A DNA stretch of 64,000 bases from Tessaracoccus sp. (GCF_016714275.1 NZ_JADJNP010000002.1:124001-188000), one strand, 5' to 3'; counted from the first letter of the stretch, positions 33,194-42,152 are shown. Notes: generated by a model from the letters alone, not told the origin. Program-made: numbers and translations.

Positions 33194-35212
33194 CTACAGC
33201 AGCTCCGGAGCCTCGAACGCGCGGCCCTCGCGCTGGGCCGCGAGGAACTCGATCACGGTCTCGTACCAGACCTTCGCGTGCTGCGGCGTCAGGACCCAGT
33301 GGTTCTCGTCGGGGAAGTACAGGAAACGGTGCCGCATGCCGGAGGGGTCGCCGTCGTGCAGCTCGTTCAACCGCCACCACAGGGCGAGGCCCTCGCCGAT
33401 CGGGACGCGGTAGTCGCGGTCGCCGTGGATGACCAGCGTCGGCGTGCTGATCCGATCGGCGTAGCGGTGCGGCGAGTACTCCTTCACCATCTCGGGGCTC
33501 AGCTCACGGCCCCAGTACCAGGACGCGTCCGTGGTGGGGCCGAAGCTGTCCAGGTTCCAGAGCGACGCATGTGTCACGATGGCGCGGAAGCGGTCCGTCT
33601 GCGTGGCGATCCAGTTCGCCATGTAGCCGCCGAACGAGCCGCCCATCATGGCAGAGGCGTCAGGGCGGATGTCGGCGCGAGCCTCGACGGCATCGGTGAG
33701 CGCCATCACGTCGGTGAACGGTTCGGCGCCCCAGCGACCCCAACCCCGCTGGATGACGTCCTGGCCATAGCCGGTAGACAGCGCAGGATCCGGCAGGAGC
33801 ACGGCCTGGCCACGCGAGGCGAGCTGCCACGGGCACCAGCGCCAAGACCACGCGTTCCACGAACTGAGAGGGCCGCCGTGCACCCAGAGCGTGAGCGGGA
33901 CGGGATCACCGGAAGACGCGCCGTCGGGCAGCACCAGCCAACCTGGCACGCGAGCGCCGTCAGCGGCCGTGGCCTCGACCCGCTCCACCCGTCCGGGGAG
34001 CGCCGGATAGGACACCGGCGAGGGCAGCACCGTCGACGTGGCGGTCGCGATGTCGATGGCCACGATGTCGCCCGGGTTGTCCCACGCACTGCGGAGCGCG
34101 TCGAGCGTGGCGCCGTCGGGACTGCGGAGAACGGACGAGTGCGCGCCCGCGTCGGTCAGCCGACGCACCTCGCCGGACGCGACATCGACGGCGAACACCG
34201 GCGCGGCGCCGTCCTCATCCGCCACCACGTAGACCGTGGCCGCGTCAGGGCTGAAGGCGACGGGACTGGGCCAGCGGTCCCACTCGGGCGCGAGCGGACG
34301 GCCCTCGCCGCTCAGGAGGTCGACGAGCCATAGGCCGTCTCTGGGCGCCTGCTCCGGCGTCGATTCGGTCTCCCGAAGCGCGACGAGCCAGCGCCCGTCG
34401 TCGCTCACCACCGGCTCGGCGAACTCGACGCCTTCCGCCGAGGCCACGACCGTGCGCGCGCCAGTGGCCCAGTCGAACCGGACCAGCGAGGTCGCCGTCA
34501 CGCCGTGCGGGCGGCTCTCGCGCCACTCTGCGACGACCGTTGCTCCGTCGCGCGAGATCGTCGCGCTGCCGAGGCTCGTGCCGGCGTCACCGCTGAGGTC
34601 GCGGACGTCGTCGAGTCGGAGATCGCCCTCGCCAGCCACCGTCGCGGCGCGGAGCCGGGTGCGCTCCTGTCCCAGGTCGTGGTCCCAGAGCCGGACCGGG
34701 TAGCCCGTGTGCAGCAGCGCGGAGACTTTCTTGTCCCGACGAGCGGCACGCAGCTTCGCGTCCTCCTCATCGTCGACGACTCCGGCGTGGAGGGGAACGG
34801 CCAGCAGCACACGGTCCGATCCCGGGGCGGTGAGCACCTGGCCCCAGCCGCCGTCGCGGCGGGCGACCTCGTACGCCTCTCCCCCGCCGCTGGGCAGGCA
34901 CCAGAGCGCCGTCGTCGACTCCGACGGCTTGTCGCCGTCGCGCGCGGCAAGCTCACGCTTCGAGGTGAACAGGAGCGAGCCGTCGGCCAGGAAGGAGGAG
35001 ACGGCCTCGCCCGTGATTCCGCGGGTGAGCCGCGCCGCCGGTCGGGTGCCGCTCGGGTCGACGCGCCAGAGCGCCGTCGTGTAGCCGGTGATGTCGGCGT
35101 CCGGCCCCTGCACGGAGACGACGAGGCTCGCGCCGTCGGGGCTGAGCGCCAACCCGGTGAGTCGGGGCGTCGCGATGTAGGCGTCGAGGTCGTGCCAGGG
35201 AGAGTCGGTCAT
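33194..35212 (-). CDS. Prolyl oligopeptidase-family serine peptidase (S9C type)
   Basis: 672 residues. The N-terminal part to about 390 is a beta-propeller with repeated LSPDGASLVV- and FSPDAATVYV-like blades. The alpha/beta hydrolase follows, with LWVHGGP at the oxyanion region, nucleophile S526 in GGSFGGYMANW, Asp in GDRDYRVP and His in ENHWV. Acyl-aminoacyl or dipeptidyl peptidase activity on short cytosolic peptides is likely; no signal peptide. ATG 35212 (MTDSPWHDLDAY) is taken as start; ATG 35218 is two codons earlier and equally possible. Convergent with the TIGR03085-type gene. Confidence 0.92.
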   Translation of the reverse strand: MTDSPWHDLDAYIATPRLTGLALSPDGASLVVSVQGPDADITGYTTALWRVDPSGTRPAARLTRGITGEAVSSFLADGSLLFTSKRELAARDGDKPSESTTALWCLPSGGGEAYEVARRDGGWGQVLTAPGSDRVLLAVPLHAGVVDDEEDAKLRAARRDKKVSALLHTGYPVRLWDHDLGQERTRLRAATVAGEGDLRLDDVRDLSGDAGTSLGSATISRDGATVVAEWRESRPHGVTATSLVRFDWATGARTVVASAEGVEFAEPVVSDDGRWLVALRETESTPEQAPRDGLWLVDLLSGEGRPLAPEWDRWPSPVAFSPDAATVYVVADEDGAAPVFAVDVASGEVRRLTDAGAHSSVLRSPDGATLDALRSAWDNPGDIVAIDIATATSTVLPSPVSYPALPGRVERVEATAADGARVPGWLVLPDGASSGDPVPLTLWVHGGPLSSWNAWSWRWCPWQLASRGQAVLLPDPALSTGYGQDVIQRGWGRWGAEPFTDVMALTDAVEARADIRPDASAMMGGSFGGYMANWIATQTDRFRAIVTHASLWNLDSFGPTTDASWYWGRELSPEMVKEYSPHRYADRISTPTLVIHGDRDYRVPIGEGLALWWRLNELHDGDPSGMRHRFLYFPDENHWVLTPQHAKVWYETVIEFLAAQREGRAFEAPELL

Positions 35213-35252
35213 GGGCATCACTCTGCCACCCCGCGCCGACAATTCGGGGGCG

Positions 35253-36128
35253 TTACGTTTCCTGCTCCGCGGCGGTCTTGGGCGGCGCGGTCGCCCAGCC
35301 GGCGACACGGGTGGCGAAGCGGCCGAACGGAAGGCCTATCAGGCAATCGAACCAGCGCGAGGTAGGCAACCCCAGCAGTTCCCTCGACCAGGTCGGCAGC
35401 GTCGAGATCGCACCCGCCGCCAGCATCCAGTAGCCGAGCTTCCCGGGCCACGGCACCGGCGGGGTCTTCAGCAGGAACTCGACGGTGTCGATCGCCGCGG
35501 GCGAGGCGCGCAATTCCGGCCGGTACGAGTCGATCAGGGCGGTCAGCTCCGCCTCAGAGCGAGGCAGGTCGACGGCGCCCAGCATCTCTCCGACCGGCGC
35601 CGCCGAGGCCACATAGCGATCCGCCTCGTCCACGGCGAGCCGCGAGGGGCCGAAGTGCCGATAGGCCTCAAGGAAGCTCTGGGTCTCGGCGGCGTGCACC
35701 CAAGCGAGCAGGTGCGGGTCAGACGCGCGGTACGGCGTGCCGTCGTCGGTCTTGCCGCGGACCCGCTCATGAACGGCGCGAACCCGGCCGATGAGCTCAT
35801 CAGCTGCGGGGATCGGGCCGTAGGTGGTCATCGCGATGAACTCGCCCGTGCGCTGCAGCCGCCCCCACGGATCGGACCGGTACCCGGAGTGGCCCGCCAC
35901 GCCGGCCATGGCGGCCGGGTGCAACGCCTGCAGCAACAACGCGCGGATGCCGCCCGCGTACATCGCCGCGTCCCGGTTCACCCTCCAGATCACGTCCGAC
36001 GGCGAATGCCAGCGCGGCCCTTCGGCTCGCCAGATGCGGGCGACGCGCGCCTCCTGGTCGGGCCCCGCGACCCTGTCCCTGATCGCGGACCCGATCAGTT
36101 CACGGAGCTTCTCGACGGGGTTCGCCAT
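35253..36128 (-). CDS. MpaB/DUF2236-type oxygenase
   Basis: 291 residues of the haem-containing Lcp-like (latex-clearing) and MpaB superfamily. Typical elements are WRVNRDAAMYAGGIRALLLQ near residue 50, HPAAMAGVAGHS with a haem-region histidine, and WVHAAETQSFLEAY near 145. Predicted to be a cytosolic or peripheral oxygenase; substrate unknown. TAGGCT ends 6 nt before the ATG, so it is probably leaderless. It stands alone between the peptidase and the AAA gene. Confidence 0.88.
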   Translation of the reverse strand: MANPVEKLRELIGSAIRDRVAGPDQEARVARIWRAEGPRWHSPSDVIWRVNRDAAMYAGGIRALLLQALHPAAMAGVAGHSGYRSDPWGRLQRTGEFIAMTTYGPIPAADELIGRVRAVHERVRGKTDDGTPYRASDPHLLAWVHAAETQSFLEAYRHFGPSRLAVDEADRYVASAAPVGEMLGAVDLPRSEAELTALIDSYRPELRASPAAIDTVEFLLKTPPVPWPGKLGYWMLAAGAISTLPTWSRELLGLPTSRWFDCLIGLPFGRFATRVAGWATAPPKTAAEQET

Positions 36129-36137
36129 CGCACCAGC

Positions 36138-36878
36138 CTATTCCTCCCCAGGCGAGGGGCGCTCCAGGCCGAAGTAGTCTGGGTCGGCGAGGAAGCGGCG
36201 GTACAGCGCGACCGTCATCAGCGACCTCCACTCCCGCAGGTGGAAGCCCTCCTCGTCAAGCTCGACGATCTGCGCCCCCGGGATGGCGGCCAGGATCGGC
36301 GAATGCGTCGCGAGGAGGACCTGAACACCGTCGCCGCGGAGCTCGCACAGCTGGTTCGCGAGCTTGACCTGCGACTGGAACGACAGCCCCGCCTCGGGCT
36401 CGTCGAGCACCAGTAGTCCGCCCCGTCTGGCGAGGAAGACGAGCTTGGTGTCGAGCAGCTCCGTGAACGCCTGACCGTGGGAACGCTCGTGGTAGGCCCG
36501 GTCCGCTCCGCCCGGGTGCTGCTCCAGGTAGGTCAGCAGGCCGTGCATGGTCTCGGCGCGCAGGAAATAGCCCCACTTGGACCGTCCGATGCCGCGGATC
36601 AGGCGAAGGTGCTCGTGCAGACGCGACTCCGTGGGCCGCTCGGAAGGGCGCCACGTTGTGCTGCCGCCCTCGGCGCTGAGGCCATACGCCATCGCGATCG
36701 CCTCGATCAGCGTCGACTTCCCGACGCCGTTCTCCCCGACCAACACCGTGAGCTCCGCCAGCTCGAGCCCGTCGCGCAGCAGCTGCGCCACCGGCCCCAT
36801 CGTGAACGGCCACCCACCGACGTGTTCGCAGGGCTCCCCCACGACCTCGCGCACCGGCAACGAACTGAACACCGTCAT
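36138..36878 (-). CDS. AAA-type ATPase, RecF/SMC-like small family
   Basis: 246 residues. Walker A is GENGVGKST near residue 48; a Q-loop-like FLRAETM region follows; ABC-like Walker B GLLVLDEPEAGLS near 170 and switch ATHSPI near 205. The insert between the Walker motifs is short, about 110 residues, without coiled coil. This resembles the predicted ATPases (AAA_21/AAA_23 class) often found alone in bacterial genomes. No nuclease or toxin partner lies beside it, so a defence role is unsupported. TAGGCT is 7 nt ahead of the ATG. Confidence 0.85.
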   Translation of the reverse strand: MTVFSSLPVREVVGEPCEHVGGWPFTMGPVAQLLRDGLELAELTVLVGENGVGKSTLIEAIAMAYGLSAEGGSTTWRPSERPTESRLHEHLRLIRGIGRSKWGYFLRAETMHGLLTYLEQHPGGADRAYHERSHGQAFTELLDTKLVFLARRGGLLVLDEPEAGLSFQSQVKLANQLCELRGDGVQVLLATHSPILAAIPGAQIVELDEEGFHLREWRSLMTVALYRRFLADPDYFGLERPSPGEE

Positions 36879-36923
36879 GCACGGCAGCCTAAGGATCGGG
36901 TCTGACAGACTCGGTTCCGCGCC

Positions 36924-37361
36924 TCACTCCGCGGTCACGTGGAGCCCGATCGCGGGCACGATGTGGTCGACGAACAGGGGCGCGAGGGTCTCGTCGCCCA
37001 GGTCGTCGGTCGTCACCCAGCGGGTCTCCTCGATCTCAGCAGTCGGCGCCACGTCCGCCGCGACGGCCTCCGGCCAGTCGAAGACGTCGGCGACGACGGT
37101 GTGCCCGGCCTCGTTCGCCGCGGGTGCGGCGAATTCTCCGAGCGAGAGGAGGCGAGCCGCGTCGAGCCGCAGACCAAGCTCCTCCTGCACCTCGCGGGCC
37201 GCGCACTCCCCCGCCGACTCCCCCGGCTCGGGCTTACCGCCCGGGTTCATCCACATCGACGTCCCGCGCTTGCGCACCATCAGGATCCGGCCGCGCGCAT
37301 CGCGCAGCACCACTGCCGAGACGTGAATGATCGTGCAACCCCCAGCCGGCGACCTACTCAT
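36924..37361 (-). CDS. NUDIX hydrolase
   Basis: 145 residues. The NUDIX box, GGKPEPGESAGECAAREVQE followed by ELGL, spans about 42-65 and satisfies GX5EX7REUXEEXGU. Hydrolyses a nucleoside diphosphate derivative; exact substrate unknown. The ATG overlaps the response-regulator stop as ATGA, so it belongs to the histidine kinase-regulator unit, an unusual third cistron. It may have been recruited simply by position. Confidence 0.9.
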   Translation of the reverse strand: MSRSPAGGCTIIHVSAVVLRDARGRILMVRKRGTSMWMNPGGKPEPGESAGECAAREVQEELGLRLDAARLLSLGEFAAPAANEAGHTVVADVFDWPEAVAADVAPTAEIEETRWVTTDDLGDETLAPLFVDHIVPAIGLHVTAE

Positions 37362-38059
37362 GCCTCGAACGTACCGTCCCGCCGGTCTTGGCGGCGCGTC
37401 ATCCCGACCAGCCCCGCCTCGTAGGCGGCGATCACCAGCTGCGCGCGATCGCGCGCCTGCAGCTTGGCCAGCAGGCTGCCGATGTGCGTCTTGACCGTCT
37501 TCACGGAGATCACCAGCTGCGCGGCCACCTCATGGTTCGTCAAGCCGCGGCCCACCAGCGTCAGCACCTCGACCTCTCTCGGAGTAAGCAGGGCCGGCGG
37601 CGCGGGCGGTACTCCCGACGGGCGGTCGACGTAGTGCGCCACGAGCCGGCTGAGCACCGACGGCGCGAACAACGACTCGCCGTCGTGCGTGCGCCGGATC
37701 GCCTCCAGCAGCCGGTCGGGCTCGGTGTCCTTCAGCAGGAACCCGCTCGCGCCTGCGCGGAGCGCGGCGTAGACATACTCGTCCAGCTCGAACATGCTGA
37801 CCACGAGGACGCGGCACCCGGCTGAGGCAGGATCGGCCAGGATGGCGCGGGTGGCGTCGATGCCGTCGCCGTCGGGCATTCGGATGTCCATCAGGACGAC
37901 GTCCGGGTGAGACGCGACGGCGGCGCGCACTGCCTCACGCCCCGTGGCCGCCTCGCCGACCATCTCGAGGTCGGCCTCGCCCCCGACAAGCGCGCGCAGG
38001 CTGTAGCGGATGAGCGGCTGGTCGTCGGCCACCAGCACGCGGATCGGTGGGCCGCTCAC
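37358..38059 (-). CDS. Two-component response regulator, NarL/LuxR type
   Basis: 233 residues. The receiver domain (VLVADDQPLIRYSL) has its phospho-accepting Asp in VVLMDIRMPDG near residue 58 and the conserved lysine in FLLKDTEP near 108. The C-terminal LuxR HTH reads LTPREVEVLTLVGRGLTNHE then VISVKTVKTHIGSLLAKLQ. The GTG start overlaps the kinase stop as GTGA. A likely target is the divergent ABC exporter genes at 39027, a frequent arrangement. Confidence 0.94.
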   Translation of the reverse strand: MSGPPIRVLVADDQPLIRYSLRALVGGEADLEMVGEAATGREAVRAAVASHPDVVLMDIRMPDGDGIDATRAILADPASAGCRVLVVSMFELDEYVYAALRAGASGFLLKDTEPDRLLEAIRRTHDGESLFAPSVLSRLVAHYVDRPSGVPPAPPALLTPREVEVLTLVGRGLTNHEVAAQLVISVKTVKTHIGSLLAKLQARDRAQLVIAAYEAGLVGMTRRQDRRDGTFEA

Positions 38060-38895
38060 GGCTCCCGCTCGTCTGGGACGACGGCGACCAGGCGCCATCC
38101 CGTGCCGTGTCGGCCCGCTTCGAGGGTGCCGCCGAGTGCGTCCAATCGCTCGCGCAGCCCGTCAAGTCCCCGCCCCGCGCCCCGCTGCGCCCGCCAGCCC
38201 TCCACAGGGCCGTCGTCGACCACCTCGACCGCCACTCCGCCTGGACGTCTGCCGATCCGCACGACGGCTGAGGCGGGTCCCGCGTGCGCCGCGACGTTGT
38301 GCAGCGCCTCGCGCACCACCGCGACGATCGTCAGCTGCGCCCCGGCCGAGACCCCGCGAAGGTCCTCGCTCACCAACTCGACGGCGGGCCCGGTATCGAC
38401 GGCCCGCCGCACGATCTCGGGCAGGTCCGCAAGCGTCTCGGCCGGCCGGAGCGGCGCGGGCTCGGGACTGCGCAACACCGTCAGCATCCGCCGCAGCTCG
38501 GTAGTGGCCTGTCGGCTGGCGCGTTCGATGTCGGCCAGGGCGTCGTCCTCGCTGCCCCCGATCCGGCGGGCGACGGCCGCGCGCACCGTGATGGCGCCGA
38601 GGCCGTGCGAGACGACGTCGTGCAGCTCGCGCGCGATCCGCAACCGCTCCGCACCCGCCGCCCGCTCGGCGGCCCAGGCGGCGAGTTCATCCTCGTAGCG
38701 CCGACGCTCCGCGCGGGTGCGCAGCGCCGCCCAGACGATGACCGCGGCCACCGCGACCGCCGCCGCGCCTAACACCGACCCGGCGGCCGCAGCGTTCTCG
38801 AAACCGGCGAGCGCGATCCCCGCGCCGAGTCCGAGGATCACCAGGACGGCGGCCAGCCATGCCCGCGACCGCCACGTCGGTTGTTCGTCCTGCAT
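38056..38895 (-). CDS. Sensor histidine kinase, HisKA_3 type
   Basis: 279 residues. Two membrane spans (about 12-31 and 38-58) with almost no external loop, so it senses within or at the membrane, as in kinases paired with ABC exporters. A short coiled coil leads to the H-box ARELHDVVSHGLGAITV (phospho-His near residue 93). The HATPase domain includes REALHNVAAHAG (N box) and GRGLDGLRERLDALGG. TAGGGT ends 6 nt before the ATG. Divergent from the ABC genes, 131 bp away. Confidence 0.93.
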   Translation of the reverse strand: MQDEQPTWRSRAWLAAVLVILGLGAGIALAGFENAAAAGSVLGAAAVAVAAVIVWAALRTRAERRRYEDELAAWAAERAAGAERLRIARELHDVVSHGLGAITVRAAVARRIGGSEDDALADIERASRQATTELRRMLTVLRSPEPAPLRPAETLADLPEIVRRAVDTGPAVELVSEDLRGVSAGAQLTIVAVVREALHNVAAHAGPASAVVRIGRRPGGVAVEVVDDGPVEGWRAQRGAGRGLDGLRERLDALGGTLEAGRHGTGWRLVAVVPDEREP

Positions 38896-39026
38896 CCCTC
38901 GACCCTAGCCACGCCGTCCGACGGGAGCATCGGCCCACGGGTGGAGGTCCGCGGTCCGAGTTCCTGAGCCGCAAGACCCTGCCATGGGCCGGAGACGCGG
39001 CGCCGATCGGCTGGTGGCATGGATAT

Positions 39027-39734
39027 GTGATCTCCATCAACCACCTCAGCAAGCGCCACGGGCCGCGCACGGTCCTCTCCGACGTCACCTTCGAGGCCCT
39101 CCCCGGCCGCGTCACCGCCTTCCTCGGGCCGAACGGCGCGGGCAAATCCTCGACCCTGCGGATCCTGCTCGGGCTCGACCGCGCGACCACGGGCTCGGCC
39201 CTCATCGACGGCGTTCGGTATCGCGCCCTGCGGCACCCGGCCCGCTCCGTCGGGGCCATGCTCGACGGCTCGGGCGCCCATCGTTCGCGGACGGCACGCG
39301 GACACCTCGCGTGGGTCGCCGCCGCGGCCGGGCTGTCGAGGAGCCGCGTCGACCAGGTGCTCGCCGACGTCGGCCTCTGGGAGGCCCGCCGCGCGCGGGT
39401 GGGCACGTTCTCGCTGGGCATGGGACAGCGGCTCGGCCTGGCTGCGGCGCTCCTGGGCGAGCCGTCAGCGCTCGTACTCGACGAACCGGTCAACGGGCTG
39501 GACCCCGAGGGGATCCGCTGGATCCGTCGCCTGCTGCGGCGGTACGCCGACGACGGCGGCACGGTGCTGCTGTCCAGCCATCTGATGGGCGAGGTGGCCG
39601 AGATCGCCGACGACCTGGTGGTCATCGCGGGCGGCCGCGTGGTGCGCCAAGGCCCGCTCGCCGAGGTGTCGGCCGGCTACGCCAGCCTCGAGGACGCGTT
39701 CTTCGGGCTGACCGGTGGGTCGGAGGACCGATGA
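39027..39734 (+). CDS. ABC exporter ATP-binding protein
   Basis: 235 residues. Walker A GPNGAGKSS near residue 38 (a Ser at the usual Thr), signature FSLGMGQRLGLA near 130, Walker B ALVLDEPVNGLD near 150, and switch LLSSHLMGEV. The LGMGQ signature and DEPVNGLDPEG follow the bacitracin/lantibiotic-immunity-like (BcrA) pattern. GTG 39027 starts directly before the first ABC strand (VISINHLSKRHG); longer frames upstream overlap the kinase promoter. Its stop overlaps the permease start (ATGA). Probably under control of the divergent two-component system. Confidence 0.92.
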   Translation: MISINHLSKRHGPRTVLSDVTFEALPGRVTAFLGPNGAGKSSTLRILLGLDRATTGSALIDGVRYRALRHPARSVGAMLDGSGAHRSRTARGHLAWVAAAAGLSRSRVDQVLADVGLWEARRARVGTFSLGMGQRLGLAAALLGEPSALVLDEPVNGLDPEGIRWIRRLLRRYADDGGTVLLSSHLMGEVAEIADDLVVIAGGRVVRQGPLAEVSAGYASLEDAFFGLTGGSEDR

Positions 39735-40519
39735 GCTTCCCGCGCATCCTCGCGGCTGAGATCTCGAAGGCGGTCTCGCTGCCCGCCACGTACGTGGCCG
39801 GGGGCATCTCGCTCGCCGCGTCCGTCGCGCTCGCCGCGTACAACGCCCACGGCGTGCGCGCCGACATGGCTGCCGGCCGCCTGGACACCCTCGGCTATAC
39901 GTCGTCGGTGGAGGCGGCATTCTCCGCGACCCCGCTCGGCACCGTTGGCGCCGTCATCCTCGGCGTGGTGGCGATGAGCAGCGAGTACGCCGCCAATAGC
40001 CCCGACGCGGGCGGCGGCCGACAGATCTCCGCCACGCTGACGGTCGCCCCGCGCCGCGTGGCCGTGTTCGCGGCGAAGGCCGTCACCGTCGTCCTGCTCG
40101 TCGCGCTGCTTGCAACCCTCTCGCTCCCCACCAGCCTCGCCCTCACCCGGGCCATCATCGGGACGACGCCCGCCGAGTCGCTGCAGGACCTCGCGGTCCG
40201 GAGCGGCGGGGTGGCGCTGTACTGGGTGCTGACCGCGCTCCTCGCGCTCGGCATCGCGGCGCTCGCCCGCAGCGGCGTCGTCCCGCTCGTCGTTCTGATC
40301 GCGAACAGCTCCTTGGTCTCGGTCTCGATCCTGCTGTCCCAGCTGACCCCGCTCGCCTACTACCTGCCGGATCTCGCAGGCATGCGCCTGTTCGCGAACG
40401 AGACGTGGGCGATGGTCGACGACGCACTCGACCCGGTCACCGGCGGGCTGGTGATGAGCGCGTGGGCCGCGGCGCTGTTGGTGGCCGGCGCCATCTCCTT
40501 CGTCCGGAGGGACGCGTGA
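39731..40519 (+). CDS. ABC-2 type exporter permease, first subunit
   Basis: 262 residues with six membrane spans in the BcrB/ABC-2 pattern. A soluble N terminus (FPRILAAEISKAVSLPATY) precedes TM1. The loop GVVAMSSEYAANSPDAGG contains the SSEY motif of this family. A charged C terminus FVRRDA closes it. Start ATG overlaps the ATPase stop; the stop overlaps the next permease start as GTGA. Confidence 0.9.
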   Translation: MSFPRILAAEISKAVSLPATYVAGGISLAASVALAAYNAHGVRADMAAGRLDTLGYTSSVEAAFSATPLGTVGAVILGVVAMSSEYAANSPDAGGGRQISATLTVAPRRVAVFAAKAVTVVLLVALLATLSLPTSLALTRAIIGTTPAESLQDLAVRSGGVALYWVLTALLALGIAALARSGVVPLVVLIANSSLVSVSILLSQLTPLAYYLPDLAGMRLFANETWAMVDDALDPVTGGLVMSAWAAALLVAGAISFVRRDA

Positions 40520-41215
40520 GGCGCGTCGTGGCCGCCGAACTCCTCAAGCTCGGCAGCCTGCCCGCCGCGTGGGCCACCGCGGGCGGCACGGTGGCGGCCG
40601 GCGGCATCCTCGGCGCCGCGGCAGCCTCGCACCCCGGCGTGACCGAGATCTCCGACGCTCACGCCCACCCTTGGCTTCCTGCAGGTGGGCACCATCCTGC
40701 TGGGCGTTCTCGCCGTGGCCAGCGAATACAGCGGGCGGCAGATCGCGACCACCCTCGTGGCCGTCCCCCAGCGGCCCGTCCTGCTCGCGGGCAAGGCCGG
40801 CGCGGCGCTCCTCGCGACGACGGTGACGGCCACACTCACCGTCGCGGCCGCGGCCCTGTCTGCCGGGGTCGTCTTCGCACGCCGTGGGGTTGCGGTGTCG
40901 CCCGATGGGGGTCGGCTGGCCGGGATGGTCGCGTATCTGGCTCTCATCGGGCTCTTCGCCCTGTGCACGACGGTGCTGCTCCGCGGGCTCGTCGCCTCGC
41001 TGGTGGTCTTGGAGTCACTGGTGTTGATCGTCTCGCCACTGCTCGCCACCATCACGGAGCACGCCCGCTGGCTGCCCGACAGGGCCGGTGCGCTGCTCTA
41101 CCTGCCGCCGGGCGCTGACGGGTCGGCATGGCACACCGGTGTGCTGGTACTCGTCGCCTGGATCCTCGCGGTAGGCGCCGCCGGCGCCGTCACGTTCGTT
41201 GTCCGCGATGCGTGA
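40516..41215 (+). pseudogene. ABC-2 type exporter permease, second subunit, +1 frameshift
   Basis: The first frame from GTG 40516 encodes a good N terminus (VRRVVAAELLKLGSLPAAWA). From about 40665 the homologous sequence continues one base further on, as LGFLQVGTILLGVLAVASEY and five more membrane spans ending FVVRDA at 41215. Deleting one C from GCCCACCC at about 40655-40664 joins both halves into one protein of about 232 residues parallel to the first permease. The second frame has a TGA at about 40639, so it cannot start upstream by itself. Either a real loss-of-function indel, a phase-variable run, or a sequencing error; the last is quite possible. Confidence 0.8.
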
Positions 41216-41225
41216 GATACCTGGT

Positions 41226-41310
41226 CAGCTGACGGAAAAGTACCGCAGGACAGGGAGTCAACGCACCAGGGGCCCGAAAGGTCTATCTCGCCGCACTTTT
41301 CCGTCAACTG
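41226..41310. repeat. Inverted repeat, 16-bp arms, upstream of pcp
   Basis: CAGCTGACGGAAAAGT (41226-41241) and ACTTTTCCGTCAACTG (41295-41310) match as inverted repeats at 15 of 16 positions, 53 bp apart. No frame lies between. The inner right side holds CTATCTCGCCGC, similar to the loop and arm of the hairpin on the other side of pcp (42028-42079). It could act as terminator of the exporter unit or be a miniature repeat. Confidence 0.65.
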
Positions 41311-41353
41311 CGAGTCCGACCCTGTCTCGTATGGGGTGTGCCAGAGTGAGTGC

Positions 41354-41983
41354 ATGCCTCGCACCATCCTGCTCACCGGATTCGAGCCCTTCGCTGGCGC
41401 GCGGACCAACCCTTCGGCGACGACCGTGCGCAACGTCGCTAGACGCTGGACGGGAACCGACAGGCTTGTCGTCGAGGTGCTGCCGGTCGAGTTCGAGGCG
41501 TCCGCCGCGCGGATGCGCGCGCTGATTTCCGAGCACCGGCCTGACGCCGTCATCTCCGTCGGGCTCGCAGCTGGACGCGCCGCGGTGTCGCTCGAGCGCG
41601 TCGCGCTCAACCTGATCGACGCCCGCATCCCCGACAACGCCGGGCGCCAGCCGATCGACGTCCCCAGCCTCCCCGGGGCATCACCCGCGGCGCTCGCGAG
41701 CGTGCCGGTGAAAGCCTGGGAGCGGGTGCTGCGCGACGCGGGTGTCCCCGTCGAACTCAGCCTCTCCGCCGGGACGTTCGTCTGCAACCATGTCTTCGCG
41801 ACCGCCGCGCTCACGGCGCCCGACGGCGTCCGCGTCGGGTTCATCCACATCCCGTGGTCCGACGAGGACCAAGTCGACGACGCGCCGTCGCTGTCTGCTG
41901 CGACGCTCGCCCGCGCCGTCGAGTTGCTGTGCCTGCATGCGTTCGAAGAAGAGATCTCGACGACGGGCGGGACCATCGCCTAG
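41354..41983 (+). CDS. pcp: Pyroglutamyl-peptidase I
   Basis: Cysteine peptidase (C15) removing N-terminal pyroglutamate. 209 residues. The N-terminal TGFEPFAGARTNPS is the family signature. The catalytic triad is E81 (LERVALNLIDARIPDN), C144 (GTFVCNHVF) and H165 (VGFIHIP), in the expected positions. ATG 41354 begins six codons inside a longer frame and is preceded by CAGAGT 6 nt upstream. Standalone gene followed by a strong hairpin. Complete by length and motifs. Confidence 0.96.
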   Translation: MPRTILLTGFEPFAGARTNPSATTVRNVARRWTGTDRLVVEVLPVEFEASAARMRALISEHRPDAVISVGLAAGRAAVSLERVALNLIDARIPDNAGRQPIDVPSLPGASPAALASVPVKAWERVLRDAGVPVELSLSAGTFVCNHVFATAALTAPDGVRVGFIHIPWSDEDQVDDAPSLSAATLARAVELLCLHAFEEEISTTGGTIA

Positions 41984-42027
41984 CAAGTACCGTGGTTGCC
42001 TCTGCGCGAACCGCACCACACTGCTGC

Positions 42028-42079
42028 GCATCGCGGCGGCAAGAGTCGCTATCTCCGACTTTTGCCGCCGCAGTGATGC
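42028..42079 (+). terminator. Long hairpin downstream of pcp
   Basis: GCGGCGGCAAGAGTCG (42033-42048) pairs with CGACTTTTGCCGCCGC (42056-42071), with one G-T wobble and a 7-nt loop CTATCTC. GCATC and GATGC extend the stem. It starts 45 bp past the pcp stop. A plausible terminator, but its resemblance to the inverted repeat upstream of pcp suggests a repeat family. Confidence 0.75.
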
Positions 42080-42127
42080 CGACGCAGACCCCCGGCTTGA
42101 GTCCCTCAGACCGAGTGCCCGTTCATT

Positions 42128-42152
42128 GGTTTCGACACGGCCCCGGCGCTCA
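42128..42152 (-). repeat. Partial copy of the TTGAGCC...GTGTCGAAAC repeat
   Basis: On the minus strand it reads GGGGCCGTGTCGAAACC, matching the right end of the element inside maltokinase (GGGCCCGTGTCGAAACG). The TTGAGCC left half is degenerate. It lies 12 bp past the gatB stop. Confidence 0.6.

Noticed and set aside
36138..36878. AAA ATPase with the HNH gene or neighbours as an anti-phage defence system
   Set aside because: No nuclease, toxin or reverse-transcriptase partner is adjacent; the HNH gene is 11 kb away and the context is housekeeping.
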